From positions 248,001-312,000 of the forward strand of contig NZ_JAJOZS010000001.1 of assembly GCF_021168555.1 (NCBI RefSeq): a stretch of 64,000 nucleotides of DNA. Direction: 5' to 3'. Source of the stretch: Stenotrophomonas sp. MMGLT7 (lineage in GTDB: Bacteria; Pseudomonadota; Gammaproteobacteria; Xanthomonadales; Xanthomonadaceae). Positions 17,805 to 26,457 of this stretch are shown here, in pieces. A model generated the notes under the pieces. That model was not told the DNA's origin, did no database searches, and was given only the letters and a program-made list of their open reading frames with translations. Each line of letters opens with the position of its first letter. The stretch's first letter is position 1. Both the position numbers and the translations under genes were made by a program.

Positions 17805-18455
17805 ATGAATCACTCATCCCCTGCCCCCGCCGTGCCGGAAGCGCCCAACGACCGCGATCAGCGCGTGTTCGATGCGGTGCGCGAGCTCATGGCCGAACAG
17901 GGCATGGACCTGAGCATGGAGGCGCTGGCCCTGCGCGCCGGCTGCTCCAAGCAGACGCTGTACAGCCGCTATGGCTCCAAGCAGGAGCTTCTGCGCCGGG
18001 TCCTGCACGAACACCTGCAGTTGCTGACCTCGCCGCTGAAGCCGGACAATGGCGACATCCGCGCCAGCCTGGTGACGTTCGCCCGCGGCCACCTGCGGCA
18101 TCTCAACCGCCCCGAGGTCGTCCAGGCCAGCCAGCTGATCGCCGCCGAGGCGCGGCGCTTTCCTGCCGCGGCGCAGGAGATCTATCGCAACGGCGTCACC
18201 ACGCTGCAACGGCAATTGGCACAATGGCTCGCCGCCGCCTCCGCGCGCGGGCTGCTCAGACATGACGATCCGCACTTCATGGCGGAACTGCTGCTGAGCA
18301 TGATCGTGGGACTGGATTTCGAAAGGCAGCGCTTTCGCATTCCCCATCGCATGGACGACCAGGCAATCCAGGCCTGGGCAGAATTCTCGGTCGACAGCTT
18401 CATGCGGGCCTTTGCGCCCGCCGCCGCCACGGCCGTCACACAGTCGAATCAATAA
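17805..18455 (+). CDS. TetR/AcrR-family repressor of the RND operon
   Basis: A 216-residue regulator. The helix-turn-helix lies at about residues 18-66 (MSMEALALRAGCSKQTLYSRYGSKQEL), followed by a ligand domain with the C-terminal TetR_C pattern. It is the first gene of a tetR-adaptor-pump set (22 bases to the next start), so it is probably self-regulated rather than divergently transcribed as acrR or mexR are. The ATG is almost on top of the predicted transcription start and no ribosome site precedes it, so leaderless translation is likely. Its inducer is unknown. Confidence 0.88.
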   Translation: MNHSSPAPAVPEAPNDRDQRVFDAVRELMAEQGMDLSMEALALRAGCSKQTLYSRYGSKQELLRRVLHEHLQLLTSPLKPDNGDIRASLVTFARGHLRHLNRPEVVQASQLIAAEARRFPAAAQEIYRNGVTTLQRQLAQWLAAASARGLLRHDDPHFMAELLLSMIVGLDFERQRFRIPHRMDDQAIQAWAEFSVDSFMRAFAPAAATAVTQSNQ

Positions 18456-18477
18456 TAAAAGAATGGAGTTTCCCCCG

Positions 18478-19659
18478 ATGACCTCCCCGCTCCGCACACT
18501 CGTCCTGGCCTGCGCCGTCGCCGCAGCCGTGTCGGCCTGCAAGAAAGAGGAACAGGCCGCCCCGCCGCCGCCCGAAGTGGGCGTCATCGAGGCCAAGCCG
18601 CAGACACTGCCGCTGCAGCGCGAGCTGGTGGGCCGGCTGTCGCCCTACCGCTCGGCGGACGTGCGAGCACGCGTCCCCGGCGTGTTGCAGAAGCGCCTGT
18701 ACACCGAGGGCACCGACGTGAAGGAAGGCCAGGCGCTGTTCCAGATCGATCCCGCGCCGCTGCAGGCCGAGCTGTCCTCGGCCCAGGGCCAGCTGGCCTC
18801 GGCGCAGGCGACCTACACCAACGCCAAGGTCGCCGCCGACCGTGCCCGCAGCCTGGCGCCGCAGCAGTATGTCTCGCAATCGGACCTGGACACCGCCGAG
18901 GCCAGCGAGCGCACCTCCGCCGCCTCGCTGCAGCAGGCGCGCGCGGCGGTGCAGACCGCGCAGATCAACCTGGGCTACGCCCGGGTGACGGCGCCGATCT
19001 CCGGCCGTGCCGGCAAGCAGCAGGTCACCGAGGGCGCGCTGGTCGGCTCCAGCGACGTCACCCTGCTGACCACGGTGGACCAGATCGACCCGCTGTACGT
19101 GAACTTCTCGATGAGCTCGGACGAACTCGCCGCCCTGCGCCAGGCGCAGAGCCAGGGCAGCGTGTCGCTCGAGGACACCGGCAAGTCCACGGTCGAGGTA
19201 CAGCTGGCCGATGGCAGCAAGTATTCCCACCCCGGCCTGCTCGACTTCTCCGACACCACCGTGGACCCCAGCACCGGCGCGGTATCGCTGCGGGCGCTGC
19301 TGCCCAACCCCGAACACTCGCTGCTGCCGGGCTCGTTCGTGTCCTTCCAGGCCACGCTGGGCCAGCGCAACAATGCATTCTTGGTGCCGCAGCAGGCCAT
19401 CCTGCGCGACGCCGCCGGTCCCTATGCGCTGGTCGTCGGCCAGGACGGCAAGGTGGCGCGCAAGAACGTGGCCCTGTCCGGGCAGTTGCAGAACCAGTGG
19501 CTGATCAGCAGCGGCTTGGCCGCCGGCGACCAGGTCGTGGTGTCGGGTGTGCAGAAGGTCCAGGAAGGCGCGGTCGCCAAGCCCACGCCCTGGCAGCCGC
19601 AGGCCGCAGGCAACAATGCCGGCCAGGCCCCGGCCGCCGCCCAGCCCGAGCAGAAGTGA
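18478..19659 (+). CDS. RND efflux periplasmic adaptor (membrane fusion lipoprotein)
   Basis: A 393-residue AcrA/MexA-type adaptor. The N-terminus is a lipoprotein signal with VSAC, predicting lipidation at C21. Next come the split lipoyl/barrel-sandwich segments (RARVPGVLQKRLYTEGTDVKEGQ and GYARVTAPISGRAG), a coiled-coil hairpin between them (about residues 95-165), and the beta-barrel and membrane-proximal domains. GGAG nine bases upstream fixes the ATG at 18478; an in-frame ATG at 18463 would disturb the lipoprotein signal. It links the inner-membrane pump encoded 12 bases downstream to an outer-membrane channel not encoded here. Confidence 0.93.
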   Translation: MTSPLRTLVLACAVAAAVSACKKEEQAAPPPPEVGVIEAKPQTLPLQRELVGRLSPYRSADVRARVPGVLQKRLYTEGTDVKEGQALFQIDPAPLQAELSSAQGQLASAQATYTNAKVAADRARSLAPQQYVSQSDLDTAEASERTSAASLQQARAAVQTAQINLGYARVTAPISGRAGKQQVTEGALVGSSDVTLLTTVDQIDPLYVNFSMSSDELAALRQAQSQGSVSLEDTGKSTVEVQLADGSKYSHPGLLDFSDTTVDPSTGAVSLRALLPNPEHSLLPGSFVSFQATLGQRNNAFLVPQQAILRDAAGPYALVVGQDGKVARKNVALSGQLQNQWLISSGLAAGDQVVVSGVQKVQEGAVAKPTPWQPQAAGNNAGQAPAAAQPEQK

Positions 19660-19671
19660 CGGAAGCCGACC

Positions 19672-22600
19672 ATGCCTAAATTCTTCATCGAACACCCGGT
19701 ATTCGCCTGGGTGGTGGCGATCCTTATTTCGCTCAGCGGCGTCATCGCCATCTTCAACCTGGGCGTGGAGTCCTACCCTTCCATCGCCCCGCCACAGGTC
19801 ACCGTGACGGCCACCTACCCCGGCGCCAGCGCCGACACCGCCGAGAAATCGGTGACCCAGGTCATCGAGCAGCAGCTGACCGGTATCGACCACCTGCTGT
19901 ACTTCAACTCGTCGTCGTCCTCCAGCGGCCGCGTCACCATCACCCTGACCTTCGAGACCGGCACCGACGCGGACATCGCCCAGGTGCAGGTGCAGAACAA
20001 GGTGGCGCTGGCCACCCCGCGCCTGCCCACCGAGGTGACCCAGCAGGGCGTGGTGGTGGCCAAGGCCAACGCCGGCTTCCTGATGGCGGTGGCGCTGCAG
20101 TCCGACAATCCGGCGATCGACCGCGATGCGCTCGGCGACATCGTCGGCGCCCGCGTGCTGGAGCAGATCGCACGCGTCCCCGGCGTCGGCAGCACCCAGC
20201 AGTTCGGTGCCGAGTACGCCATGAATATCTGGCTCAACCCGGAGAAGCTGCAGGGCTACAACCTTTCCGCCAGCCAGGTGTACAGCGCGATCTCGGCGCA
20301 GAACGTGCAGTTCGCCGCCGGTGCGCTGGGCGCCGATCCCGCTCCCGAGGGCCAGGTGTTCTCGGCGACGGTATCGGCCGAGGGACGCTTCAGCTCGCCC
20401 GAGCAGTTCGAGCAGATCATCCTGCGCAGCGACAGCGACGGCGCCACCGTGCGCCTGAAGGATGTGGCGCGGGTGGAACTCGGGCCCGGCGGCTACGGCT
20501 TCGACACCCAGTACAACGGCAAGCCGGTCGGCGCCTTCGCGATCCAGCTGCTGCCCGGCGCCAACGCGCTGAGCGTGGCCGAGGCGGTGCGCGCCAAGAT
20601 GGACGAGCTGCAGCCCAGCTTCCCGCAGGGCGTCACCTGGATCACCCCGTACGACAGCACCACCTTCGTCACCATCTCCATCAAGGAAGTGGTGCAGACG
20701 CTGGTGGAGGCGATCGTGCTGGTGTTCCTGGTGATGCTGGTGTTCCTGCAGAACTTCCGCGCCACCATCATCCCGACCCTGGTGATCCCGGTCGCGCTGC
20801 TGGGCACCTTCCTGGGCATGTGGCTGGTGGGCTTCACCATCAACCAGTTGACGCTGTTCGCGATGGTGCTGGCGATCGGCATCGTGGTCGACGACGCGAT
20901 CGTGGTGATCGAGAACGTCGAGCGCATCATGAGCGAGGAGCACCTGCTGCCCAAGCCGGCCACGCACAAGGCGATGACCCAGATCACCGGCGCGGTGGTG
21001 GCCATCACCGTGGTGCTGGCGGCGGTGTTCATCCCCAGCGCCCTGCAGCCGGGCGCGGCGGGCGCGATCTACAAGCAGTTCGCGATCACCATCGCCATGG
21101 CCATGGGCTTTTCCGCCCTGCTGGCGCTGAGCTTCACGCCGGCCCTGTGCGCGGCGTTCCTCAAGCCCACGCACAACGAGAACCCGAACTGGGTGTTCCG
21201 CACCTTCAACAAGTACTACGACAAGCTCAGCCACCGCTACATCTCCGCTGTGGGCGGCATCCTCAAGCACTCGCCGCGCTGGGTGGTGCTGTTCGTGGTG
21301 CTGGTGGCGCTGTGCGGGTTCCTGTTCACGCGCATGCCCGGCAGCTTCCTGCCCGAGGAAGACCAGGGCTTCGCGCTGGCGGTCGTGCAGTTGCCGCCCG
21401 GCGCCACCAAGACCCGCACCAACGAGGTGTTCACGCAGATGCGCGCCGTGCTGGAGAAGCAGCCGGAGTTCGAGGGCCTGATGCAGGTCAGCGGCTTCAG
21501 CTTCATCGGCATGGGCGAGAGCGTGGGCATGGGCTTCATCAAGCTCAAGCCCTGGGACGAGCGCGAAGGCACGGCGACCGAGTTCATCCAGAAGATGAAC
21601 GGTGCCTTCTACGGCATCAAGGACGCGCAGGTGTTCGTGGTCAACCTGCCGACCGTGCAGGGCCTGGGCCAGTTCGGCGGCTTCGACATGTGGCTGCAGG
21701 ACCGCACCGGCGCCGGCCAGGAAGCCCTGCTCCAGGCGCGCAACATCCTACTCGGCAAGGCGGCGGAAAGGTCCGACGTGGTCACCGCGGTACGCCCCAA
21801 CGGCCTGGAGAGCTCGCCGCAGCTTGAACTGCAGGTCGATCGCGTGCAGGCGCAGTCGATGGGCCTTGCGGTCGGCGACATCTACACCGCGATCCAGCTG
21901 ATGCTGGCGCCGGTGTACGTCAACGACTTCTTCTACGAGGGCCGCATCAAGCGCGTGAACATGCGTGCCGATGCCCCGTTCCGCACCGGCCCGGAATCGC
22001 TGAACAGCTTCTACACCCCCAGCTCCAGCGCCACCGATGCCAACGGGCAGCCGCAGATGATCCCGCTGAGCAACGTGGTCAAGGCGACGTGGGGCTATGC
22101 GCCGCCGTCGCTGGACCGCTACAACGGCTATTCGGCGGTCAACATCGTCGGCAACCCGATCCCCGGCGCGAGCTCGGGCCAGGCGATGCAGGTGATGGAA
22201 GACATCGTCAACAACGACCTGCCGCAGGGCTTCGGCTACGACTGGAGCGGCATGTCCTACCAGGAGATCCTGGCCGGCAACGCGGCCACGCTGCTGCTGG
22301 TGCTGTCGCTGGTGGTGGTGTTCCTGTGCCTGGCGGCGCTGTACGAGAGCTGGTCGATCCCGGTCTCGGTGCTGCTGGTGGTGCCGATCGGCGTACTCGG
22401 CGCGATCACCTTCTCGCTGCTGCGCGGGCTGCCCAACGACCTGTACTTCAAGATCGGCCTGATCACGGTGATCGGCCTGGCGGCCAAGAACGCGATCCTG
22501 ATCGTGGAGTTCGCGGTGGAGCAGCGCGCAGCCGGCAAGACCCTGCGCGAGGCGACGATCGAGGCGGCGCACCTGCGCTTCCGCCCGATCCTGATGACCT

Positions 22601-22845
22601 CGTTCGCGTTCATCCTGGGCGTGCTGCCGATGGCCATCTCCACCGGTGCCGGCGCCAACTCGCGCCACGCCATCGGTACCGGCGTGATCGGCGGCATGCT
22701 GTTCGCCACCGTGCTGGGCGTGCTGTTCATCCCGCTGTTCTTCGTGCTGGTGCGCAGGATGCTGGGCGACAAGCTCGACGAGCAGTCCAAGGAGTTCCTG
22801 GAGGTGCAGAAGGAAAGCCAGGCGCATCCGCGCGTGGACCGCTGA
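19672..22845 (+). CDS. RND multidrug efflux pump, HAE1 (AcrB/MexB) family
   Basis: A 1057-residue inner-membrane pump of full AcrB length, with the usual 12 membrane segments and two large periplasmic loops. The proton-relay pair D407/D408 in GIVVDDAIVVIEN sits at the same residue numbers as in Escherichia coli AcrB, and AKNAILIVEFA marks TM10. It opens with MPKFFIEHPVFAWV, a hallmark of HAE1 pumps. It probably exports hydrophobic drugs or biocides by proton antiport; the substrate range cannot be read from sequence. It follows the adaptor gene by 12 bases and is closed by a strong terminator. Confidence 0.95.
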   Translation: MPKFFIEHPVFAWVVAILISLSGVIAIFNLGVESYPSIAPPQVTVTATYPGASADTAEKSVTQVIEQQLTGIDHLLYFNSSSSSSGRVTITLTFETGTDADIAQVQVQNKVALATPRLPTEVTQQGVVVAKANAGFLMAVALQSDNPAIDRDALGDIVGARVLEQIARVPGVGSTQQFGAEYAMNIWLNPEKLQGYNLSASQVYSAISAQNVQFAAGALGADPAPEGQVFSATVSAEGRFSSPEQFEQIILRSDSDGATVRLKDVARVELGPGGYGFDTQYNGKPVGAFAIQLLPGANALSVAEAVRAKMDELQPSFPQGVTWITPYDSTTFVTISIKEVVQTLVEAIVLVFLVMLVFLQNFRATIIPTLVIPVALLGTFLGMWLVGFTINQLTLFAMVLAIGIVVDDAIVVIENVERIMSEEHLLPKPATHKAMTQITGAVVAITVVLAAVFIPSALQPGAAGAIYKQFAITIAMAMGFSALLALSFTPALCAAFLKPTHNENPNWVFRTFNKYYDKLSHRYISAVGGILKHSPRWVVLFVVLVALCGFLFTRMPGSFLPEEDQGFALAVVQLPPGATKTRTNEVFTQMRAVLEKQPEFEGLMQVSGFSFIGMGESVGMGFIKLKPWDEREGTATEFIQKMNGAFYGIKDAQVFVVNLPTVQGLGQFGGFDMWLQDRTGAGQEALLQARNILLGKAAERSDVVTAVRPNGLESSPQLELQVDRVQAQSMGLAVGDIYTAIQLMLAPVYVNDFFYEGRIKRVNMRADAPFRTGPESLNSFYTPSSSATDANGQPQMIPLSNVVKATWGYAPPSLDRYNGYSAVNIVGNPIPGASSGQAMQVMEDIVNNDLPQGFGYDWSGMSYQEILAGNAATLLLVLSLVVVFLCLAALYESWSIPVSVLLVVPIGVLGAITFSLLRGLPNDLYFKIGLITVIGLAAKNAILIVEFAVEQRAAGKTLREATIEAAHLRFRPILMTSFAFILGVLPMAISTGAGANSRHAIGTGVIGGMLFATVLGVLFIPLFFVLVRRMLGDKLDEQSKEFLEVQKESQAHPRVDR

Positions 22846-22870
22846 CCTCGGTAGCAGGAAGCAAAGCAAG

Positions 22871-22901
22871 GGCCCCGGCACATGCCGGGGCCTTTTTTTT
22901 T
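22871..22901 (+). terminator. Rho-independent terminator of the RND operon
   Basis: A 10-bp perfect stem, GGCCCCGGCA / TGCCGGGGCC with a two-base CA gap, is followed by nine T residues. It is one of the clearest intrinsic terminators in the window and shows that no outer-membrane channel gene belongs to this operon. Confidence 0.95.
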
Positions 22902-23090
22902 GGGCTGGATGGCGGGGATGAACGCAGGTCCTGGCGATCGGGACGGCCGCCGCGTCGCTGCATGGAGGCCTTCCCGGGACGGCACTCGCCGCCGGGGCCC
23001 CGGAGGCCGCGTGGCGCGCCTGCTGCGAGGCGGCAGCCGGCGATGGCGGACCGGCTTCCGTGACGGACTGCGCAATGCCCGGTCAGCGGC

Positions 23091-23117
23091 TCAAGTCCGC
23101 GATGGCCACGCCGATAC
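23091..23117 (+). promoter_or_regulatory. Sigma-28 (FliA) promoter of motC operon
   Basis: TCAA, 15 bases, GCCGATAC: close to the flagellar sigma consensus TAAA-N15-GCCGATAA. The motC ATG lies only eight bases after the -10, so the transcript would start at or next to the start codon and be leaderless. Confidence 0.75.
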
Positions 23118-23124
23118 CGCATGC

Positions 23125-23865
23125 ATGGATAGACTCAGTGTCATCGGAATCGTGCTGGCGATCGTCTCGCTGGTCGGCGGCAGCATCCTCAAGGGGGCCG
23201 GGCTGGCTTCGCTGTGGTCGCCGGCGGCATTCGTGATCGTCATCCTCGGCACCATCGCCGCGATCCTGGTGCACACCTCGCCAGCCGTGTTCGCGCATGC
23301 CTTCAGGATCGTCAAGTGGGTGTTCAGCCCGCCGGCGAGCAACCGCGAGGCGCTGATCGAGCAGATCGTGGAGTGGAGCAACACCGCGCGCCGCCAGGGC
23401 CTGCTGGGCCTGGAAAGCCAGGTCGAGCAGCAGGACGACCCCTTCCTGCGCAAGGGGCTGCAGATGCTGGTGGACGGCGTGGAGCCGGAAACCATGCGGC
23501 GCATGCTCGAGATCGAGCTGGAGAACCGCGAACAGCAGGACCTGGCCGCCGCCCGGGTGTTCGAGGGCATGGGCATATACGCGCCGACGCTGGGCATCAT
23601 CGGCGCGGTGCTGGGCCTGATGGCGGTGATGAAGAACCTGGCCGACCCGACCAAGCTCGGCCACGGCATCGCCGCCGCGTTCACCGCCACCATCTATGGC
23701 ATCGCCTCGGCAAACCTGTTCTTCCTGCCGATGTCCAACAAGCTCAAGACGGTGATCCACGGCAGCAGCGGCGAGCGCGAGATGATCATCGAGGGCCTGA
23801 TCGCCATCGCCCAGGGCGAGAACCCGCGCAACATCGAGTCGCGGCTCGCCGGCTTCCTGCACTGA
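23125..23865 (+). CDS. motC: Flagellar motor stator protein MotC (MotA homologue)
   Basis: A 246-residue MotA/ExbB-type stator subunit with four membrane segments (two near the N-terminus, two around residues 150-205) and the cytoplasmic loop carrying SNREALIEQIVEWSNTARRQG. MotC with MotD forms a proton-driven stator, an alternative pair to MotAB in pseudomonads and xanthomonads. I chose the ATG at 23125, since it starts the first membrane helix and lies just after the sigma-28 -10 box; the longer frame reaches back through the RND terminator. The next gene, motD, starts 10 bases after its stop. Confidence 0.9.
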   Translation: MDRLSVIGIVLAIVSLVGGSILKGAGLASLWSPAAFVIVILGTIAAILVHTSPAVFAHAFRIVKWVFSPPASNREALIEQIVEWSNTARRQGLLGLESQVEQQDDPFLRKGLQMLVDGVEPETMRRMLEIELENREQQDLAAARVFEGMGIYAPTLGIIGAVLGLMAVMKNLADPTKLGHGIAAAFTATIYGIASANLFFLPMSNKLKTVIHGSSGEREMIIEGLIAIAQGENPRNIESRLAGFLH

Positions 23866-23875
23866 GCCCGGCGCC

Positions 23876-24832
23876 ATGGCACGCAGGAGACGACACGACG
23901 AGCACGCCAACCACGAGGCCTGGGCCATTCCCTACGCCGACCTGATGACGCTGCTGCTGGCGTTCTTCGTGGTGATGTACGCCATTTCCACCCTCAACCA
24001 GGCCAAGTACCGGGTGATGGCCGACGCCCTGACAGCCGCCTTCGGCGGCGCGCCGCGCACGATCAACCCGGTGCAGGTCGGCAACCAGCAGGTGCAGGGA
24101 GCGGACTGGGACCGTCCGGCGCCGATCAAGTCCGGCGCCAGGAGCGGGCCGACCGCGCCCTCGCCGATGCCCGACCCGACCCTGCTGCCGTCGATGGCCG
24201 CGCAGATGCGCATGCCGATCTCGCTGCAGCAGCGCGACCGCCTGGGTGCGGCCCAGCGCCAGCTCGAGGTGATCGCCCGCCAGCTCGACCAGGCCCTGGC
24301 GCCGCTGATCGACAGGAAGCTGATCACCGTGCGCCGCTCCGAGCTGTGGCTGGAGGTGGAGATCAACAGCGACATCCTGTTCGCCACCGGCTCGGCCGCG
24401 CTAGACGCCCAGGCGCGGGCCACGCTCTCCACCCTGGCCGACGTGCTGCGCGAGGTTCCCAACGGCGTGCGCGTGGAGGGCTACACCGACGACCAGCCGA
24501 TCGCCACCGCCCAGTTCCCGTCCAACTGGGAACTGTCGGCCGCCCGTGCCGCCAGCGTGGTGCACCTGTTCGCCGACCAGGGGGTACAGCCGTCGCGGCT
24601 GGCGATGATCGGCTATGGAGAATTCCGGCCGCGTGCCGACAACACTACCGTGGCCGGGCGCAACAGCAATCGCCGCGTGGTGCTGATCATCCTCGCCGAC
24701 GCGGGGACGGCGGCGCCGGCGCCGCAGCTTGCCGAGGGCCGCGCACCGGGGCTGGAGACACCCCCGCCGCAAGCCTCCACGACGTCCGCCGGCGCAGCGC
24801 CGGTACCCGCTGTCATAGAAGGAGTGAAGTGA
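23876..24832 (+). CDS. motD: Flagellar motor stator protein MotD (MotB/OmpA-like)
   Basis: A 318-residue protein: a short basic N-terminus, one membrane helix containing IPYADLMTLLLAFFVVMY with the proton-path aspartate D22, a linker with a helical stretch, and a C-terminal OmpA-like peptidoglycan-binding domain (about residues 155-280; VEGYTDDQPI and NRRVVLIIL). A Pro/Ala-rich tail follows. It partners MotC and anchors the stator to the cell wall. Its stop codon shares one base with the ATG of the ParA-like gene, so the two are translationally coupled. Confidence 0.9.
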   Translation: MARRRRHDEHANHEAWAIPYADLMTLLLAFFVVMYAISTLNQAKYRVMADALTAAFGGAPRTINPVQVGNQQVQGADWDRPAPIKSGARSGPTAPSPMPDPTLLPSMAAQMRMPISLQQRDRLGAAQRQLEVIARQLDQALAPLIDRKLITVRRSELWLEVEINSDILFATGSAALDAQARATLSTLADVLREVPNGVRVEGYTDDQPIATAQFPSNWELSAARAASVVHLFADQGVQPSRLAMIGYGEFRPRADNTTVAGRNSNRRVVLIILADAGTAAPAPQLAEGRAPGLETPPPQASTTSAGAAPVPAVIEGVK

Positions 24833-25614
24833 TGCGCATCTGGGCAATCGCCAACCAGAAGGGCGGCGTGGGCAAGACCACCAGCACGCTGGCGCTCGGA
24901 CGCGCCCTGGCCGCGCAGGGCCAGCGCGTGCTGCTGATCGACCTGGATCCGCATGCCTCGCTGACACGCGCCTTCGGGGTGCCGCTGGATCCGCCGCCGC
25001 AGGGCGTGCTGGATCTGTTCTCGGCGCCGCCGATGGACCTGGCCACGCTGGCGCGCGGCAGCGACATCCCCGGCCTGTCCTACGTCTGCTCGCAGACCGC
25101 GCTGGCCACGCTGGAACGCCGCAGCGCCAACCAGCCCGGCCTGGGCCTGGCGCTGCAGCAGGCGCTCGGCCGCCACGGCAACGGCCACGACTACATCCTG
25201 CTCGACTGTCCGCCCACCCTGGGCCTGCTGATGATCAACGCGCTGGCCGCCGCCGACCGGCTGGTCATCCCCACCCAGACCGAACCGCTGGCCCTGCACG
25301 GCCTGGCCGGCATGGTGCGCACCGCCGACATGGTCGAGCGCTCGCGGCGGCGACCGCTGCCGGTCTCGATCCTGCCGACCCTGTACGACCGCCGCACCCG
25401 CGCCGGCAACGAGACGCTCAAGCAGATGCAGGACATCTATGGCGAGCGCGCCTGGGAAGACGCGGTGCCGATCGACACGCGCATCTGCAACGTGCAGTCG
25501 CTGACGGTACCCGGCGTGCCCGGCGAGTACCCCGGACGTGGGCTGTCGGCCTACCGCCGCGCGCTGGAATGGCTGCTGGCCAGCGACGGGGTGACGATGG
25601 AGCAGGCGGCATGA
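24832..25614 (+). CDS. ParA-type ATPase positioning chemotaxis arrays (ParC/Soj-like)
   Basis: A 260-residue deviant-Walker P-loop ATPase: NQKGGVGKTTS with K10 and K15 at the N-terminus, Walker A' DLDPHASLT, and the switch DCPPTLGLL. It is closely related to chromosome-partition ParA but has no parB beside it. It sits between motD and a CheW-domain gene, the arrangement of the ParC/ParP system that places polar chemotaxis arrays in Vibrio and Pseudomonas, so array positioning is the likely job. The start is fixed by overlap with the motD stop, and the end overlaps the next ATG by four bases. Confidence 0.85.
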   Translation: MRIWAIANQKGGVGKTTSTLALGRALAAQGQRVLLIDLDPHASLTRAFGVPLDPPPQGVLDLFSAPPMDLATLARGSDIPGLSYVCSQTALATLERRSANQPGLGLALQQALGRHGNGHDYILLDCPPTLGLLMINALAAADRLVIPTQTEPLALHGLAGMVRTADMVERSRRRPLPVSILPTLYDRRTRAGNETLKQMQDIYGERAWEDAVPIDTRICNVQSLTVPGVPGEYPGRGLSAYRRALEWLLASDGVTMEQAA

Positions 25615-26384
25615 ACACCACCGCGGTCCTGGACGACTACCTGGGCGAGCTGCTGCTCGATGCCGCTGCCGCCACGCCGGCAGCGACGGTCGCGGCGAAA
25701 CCCGCCGTCGCGGCGCCGCCCTTCCCTTCGGCGGCCGCGCAACCGCCAGCCCCGGCCCCCGGACATGCGCCCGCCCCGGCGGCTCCGCCAGCGGCGCCAG
25801 CGACCGCCCCGGCACCGTCGCCGGCGCCCATGGCCGCGGCGGCTGCCGCTGCGCCCACGCCCATGCCCAGGCCTGCGGCCGCACAGCCGTCGGCCCCGGC
25901 CTGGCAGCCGCCGCCCGACGTCCGCCCGCAGGAGGCCGCACCGTCGCCACGCAGCGGCACCGACCACAGCAGCCGCTGGCTGCGGCTGCGCTGCGGCGAC
26001 CAGGCCTATGCGCTGGAACTGCTGAAGGTGCAGGAAGTGGTGCTGCCGGCGCCGCTGCTGCCGCTGCGTGGCGCGGCGCCGTCGATGCTCGGGGTGATGA
26101 ACCTGCGCGGCCAGGTGGTGCCGGTGATCGACCTCGGCCTGCACCTGGGCGCGGCCGCCATCGACAGCGACCTGCAGACCCGGATCGTGGTGCTGGAGGA
26201 GGACGGCGAATCGCTGGGGCTGCGGGTGTCGGCGGTGGAGGACGTGACCAGCCTGCCCGACCAGCAGATCGAGCCGCCGGACAACGCCCGCATCTGCCGC
26301 ATCTCCAACAACCTGTTCCGCGGCGTGGCGCGGACCGGCAAGCACCCGGTCATCCTGCTCGACGCCTCGCAGCTGCTGCATTGA
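25611..26384 (+). CDS. ParP-like protein: Ala/Pro-rich N-terminus plus CheW domain
   Basis: A 257-residue protein. Residues 1-12 contain an acidic hydrophobic start (VLDDYLGELLLDAAAA), residues about 20-115 are almost entirely Ala and Pro, and residues about 120-255 form a CheW-like domain (YALELLKVQEVVLPAP, GVMNLRGQVVPVIDLG, SLGLRVSAVEDV). This matches ParP, which tethers MCP/CheA arrays to the ParC ATPase through its N-terminus and array through its CheW-like part. It overlaps the ATPase gene (ATGA) and ends 17 bases before the sigma-28 promoter of the next operon. Confidence 0.82.
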   Translation: MNTTAVLDDYLGELLLDAAAATPAATVAAKPAVAAPPFPSAAAQPPAPAPGHAPAPAAPPAAPATAPAPSPAPMAAAAAAAPTPMPRPAAAQPSAPAWQPPPDVRPQEAAPSPRSGTDHSSRWLRLRCGDQAYALELLKVQEVVLPAPLLPLRGAAPSMLGVMNLRGQVVPVIDLGLHLGAAAIDSDLQTRIVVLEEDGESLGLRVSAVEDVTSLPDQQIEPPDNARICRISNNLFRGVARTGKHPVILLDASQLLH

Positions 26385-26401
26385 GCCGTCCGGCAACCCG
26401 C

Positions 26402-26428
26402 TAAAGTCCGCCGCCCGCGTGCCGCTAA
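26402..26428 (+). promoter_or_regulatory. Sigma-28 promoter of the STAS-cheY-cheA operon
   Basis: TAAA, 15 bases, GCCGCTAA: one base from the flagellar sigma consensus -10 and a perfect -35. It begins 18 bases after the ParP gene ends and 30 bases before the STAS start codon. Confidence 0.8.
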
Positions 26429-26457
26429 CGCCACTGGAACATCCCCTTGGAGCCAAC

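Noticed and set aside
24832-25614. Chromosome-partitioning parA with a nearby origin
   Set aside because: No parB, parS-like sites or origin features are present; the neighbours are stator and chemotaxis genes.
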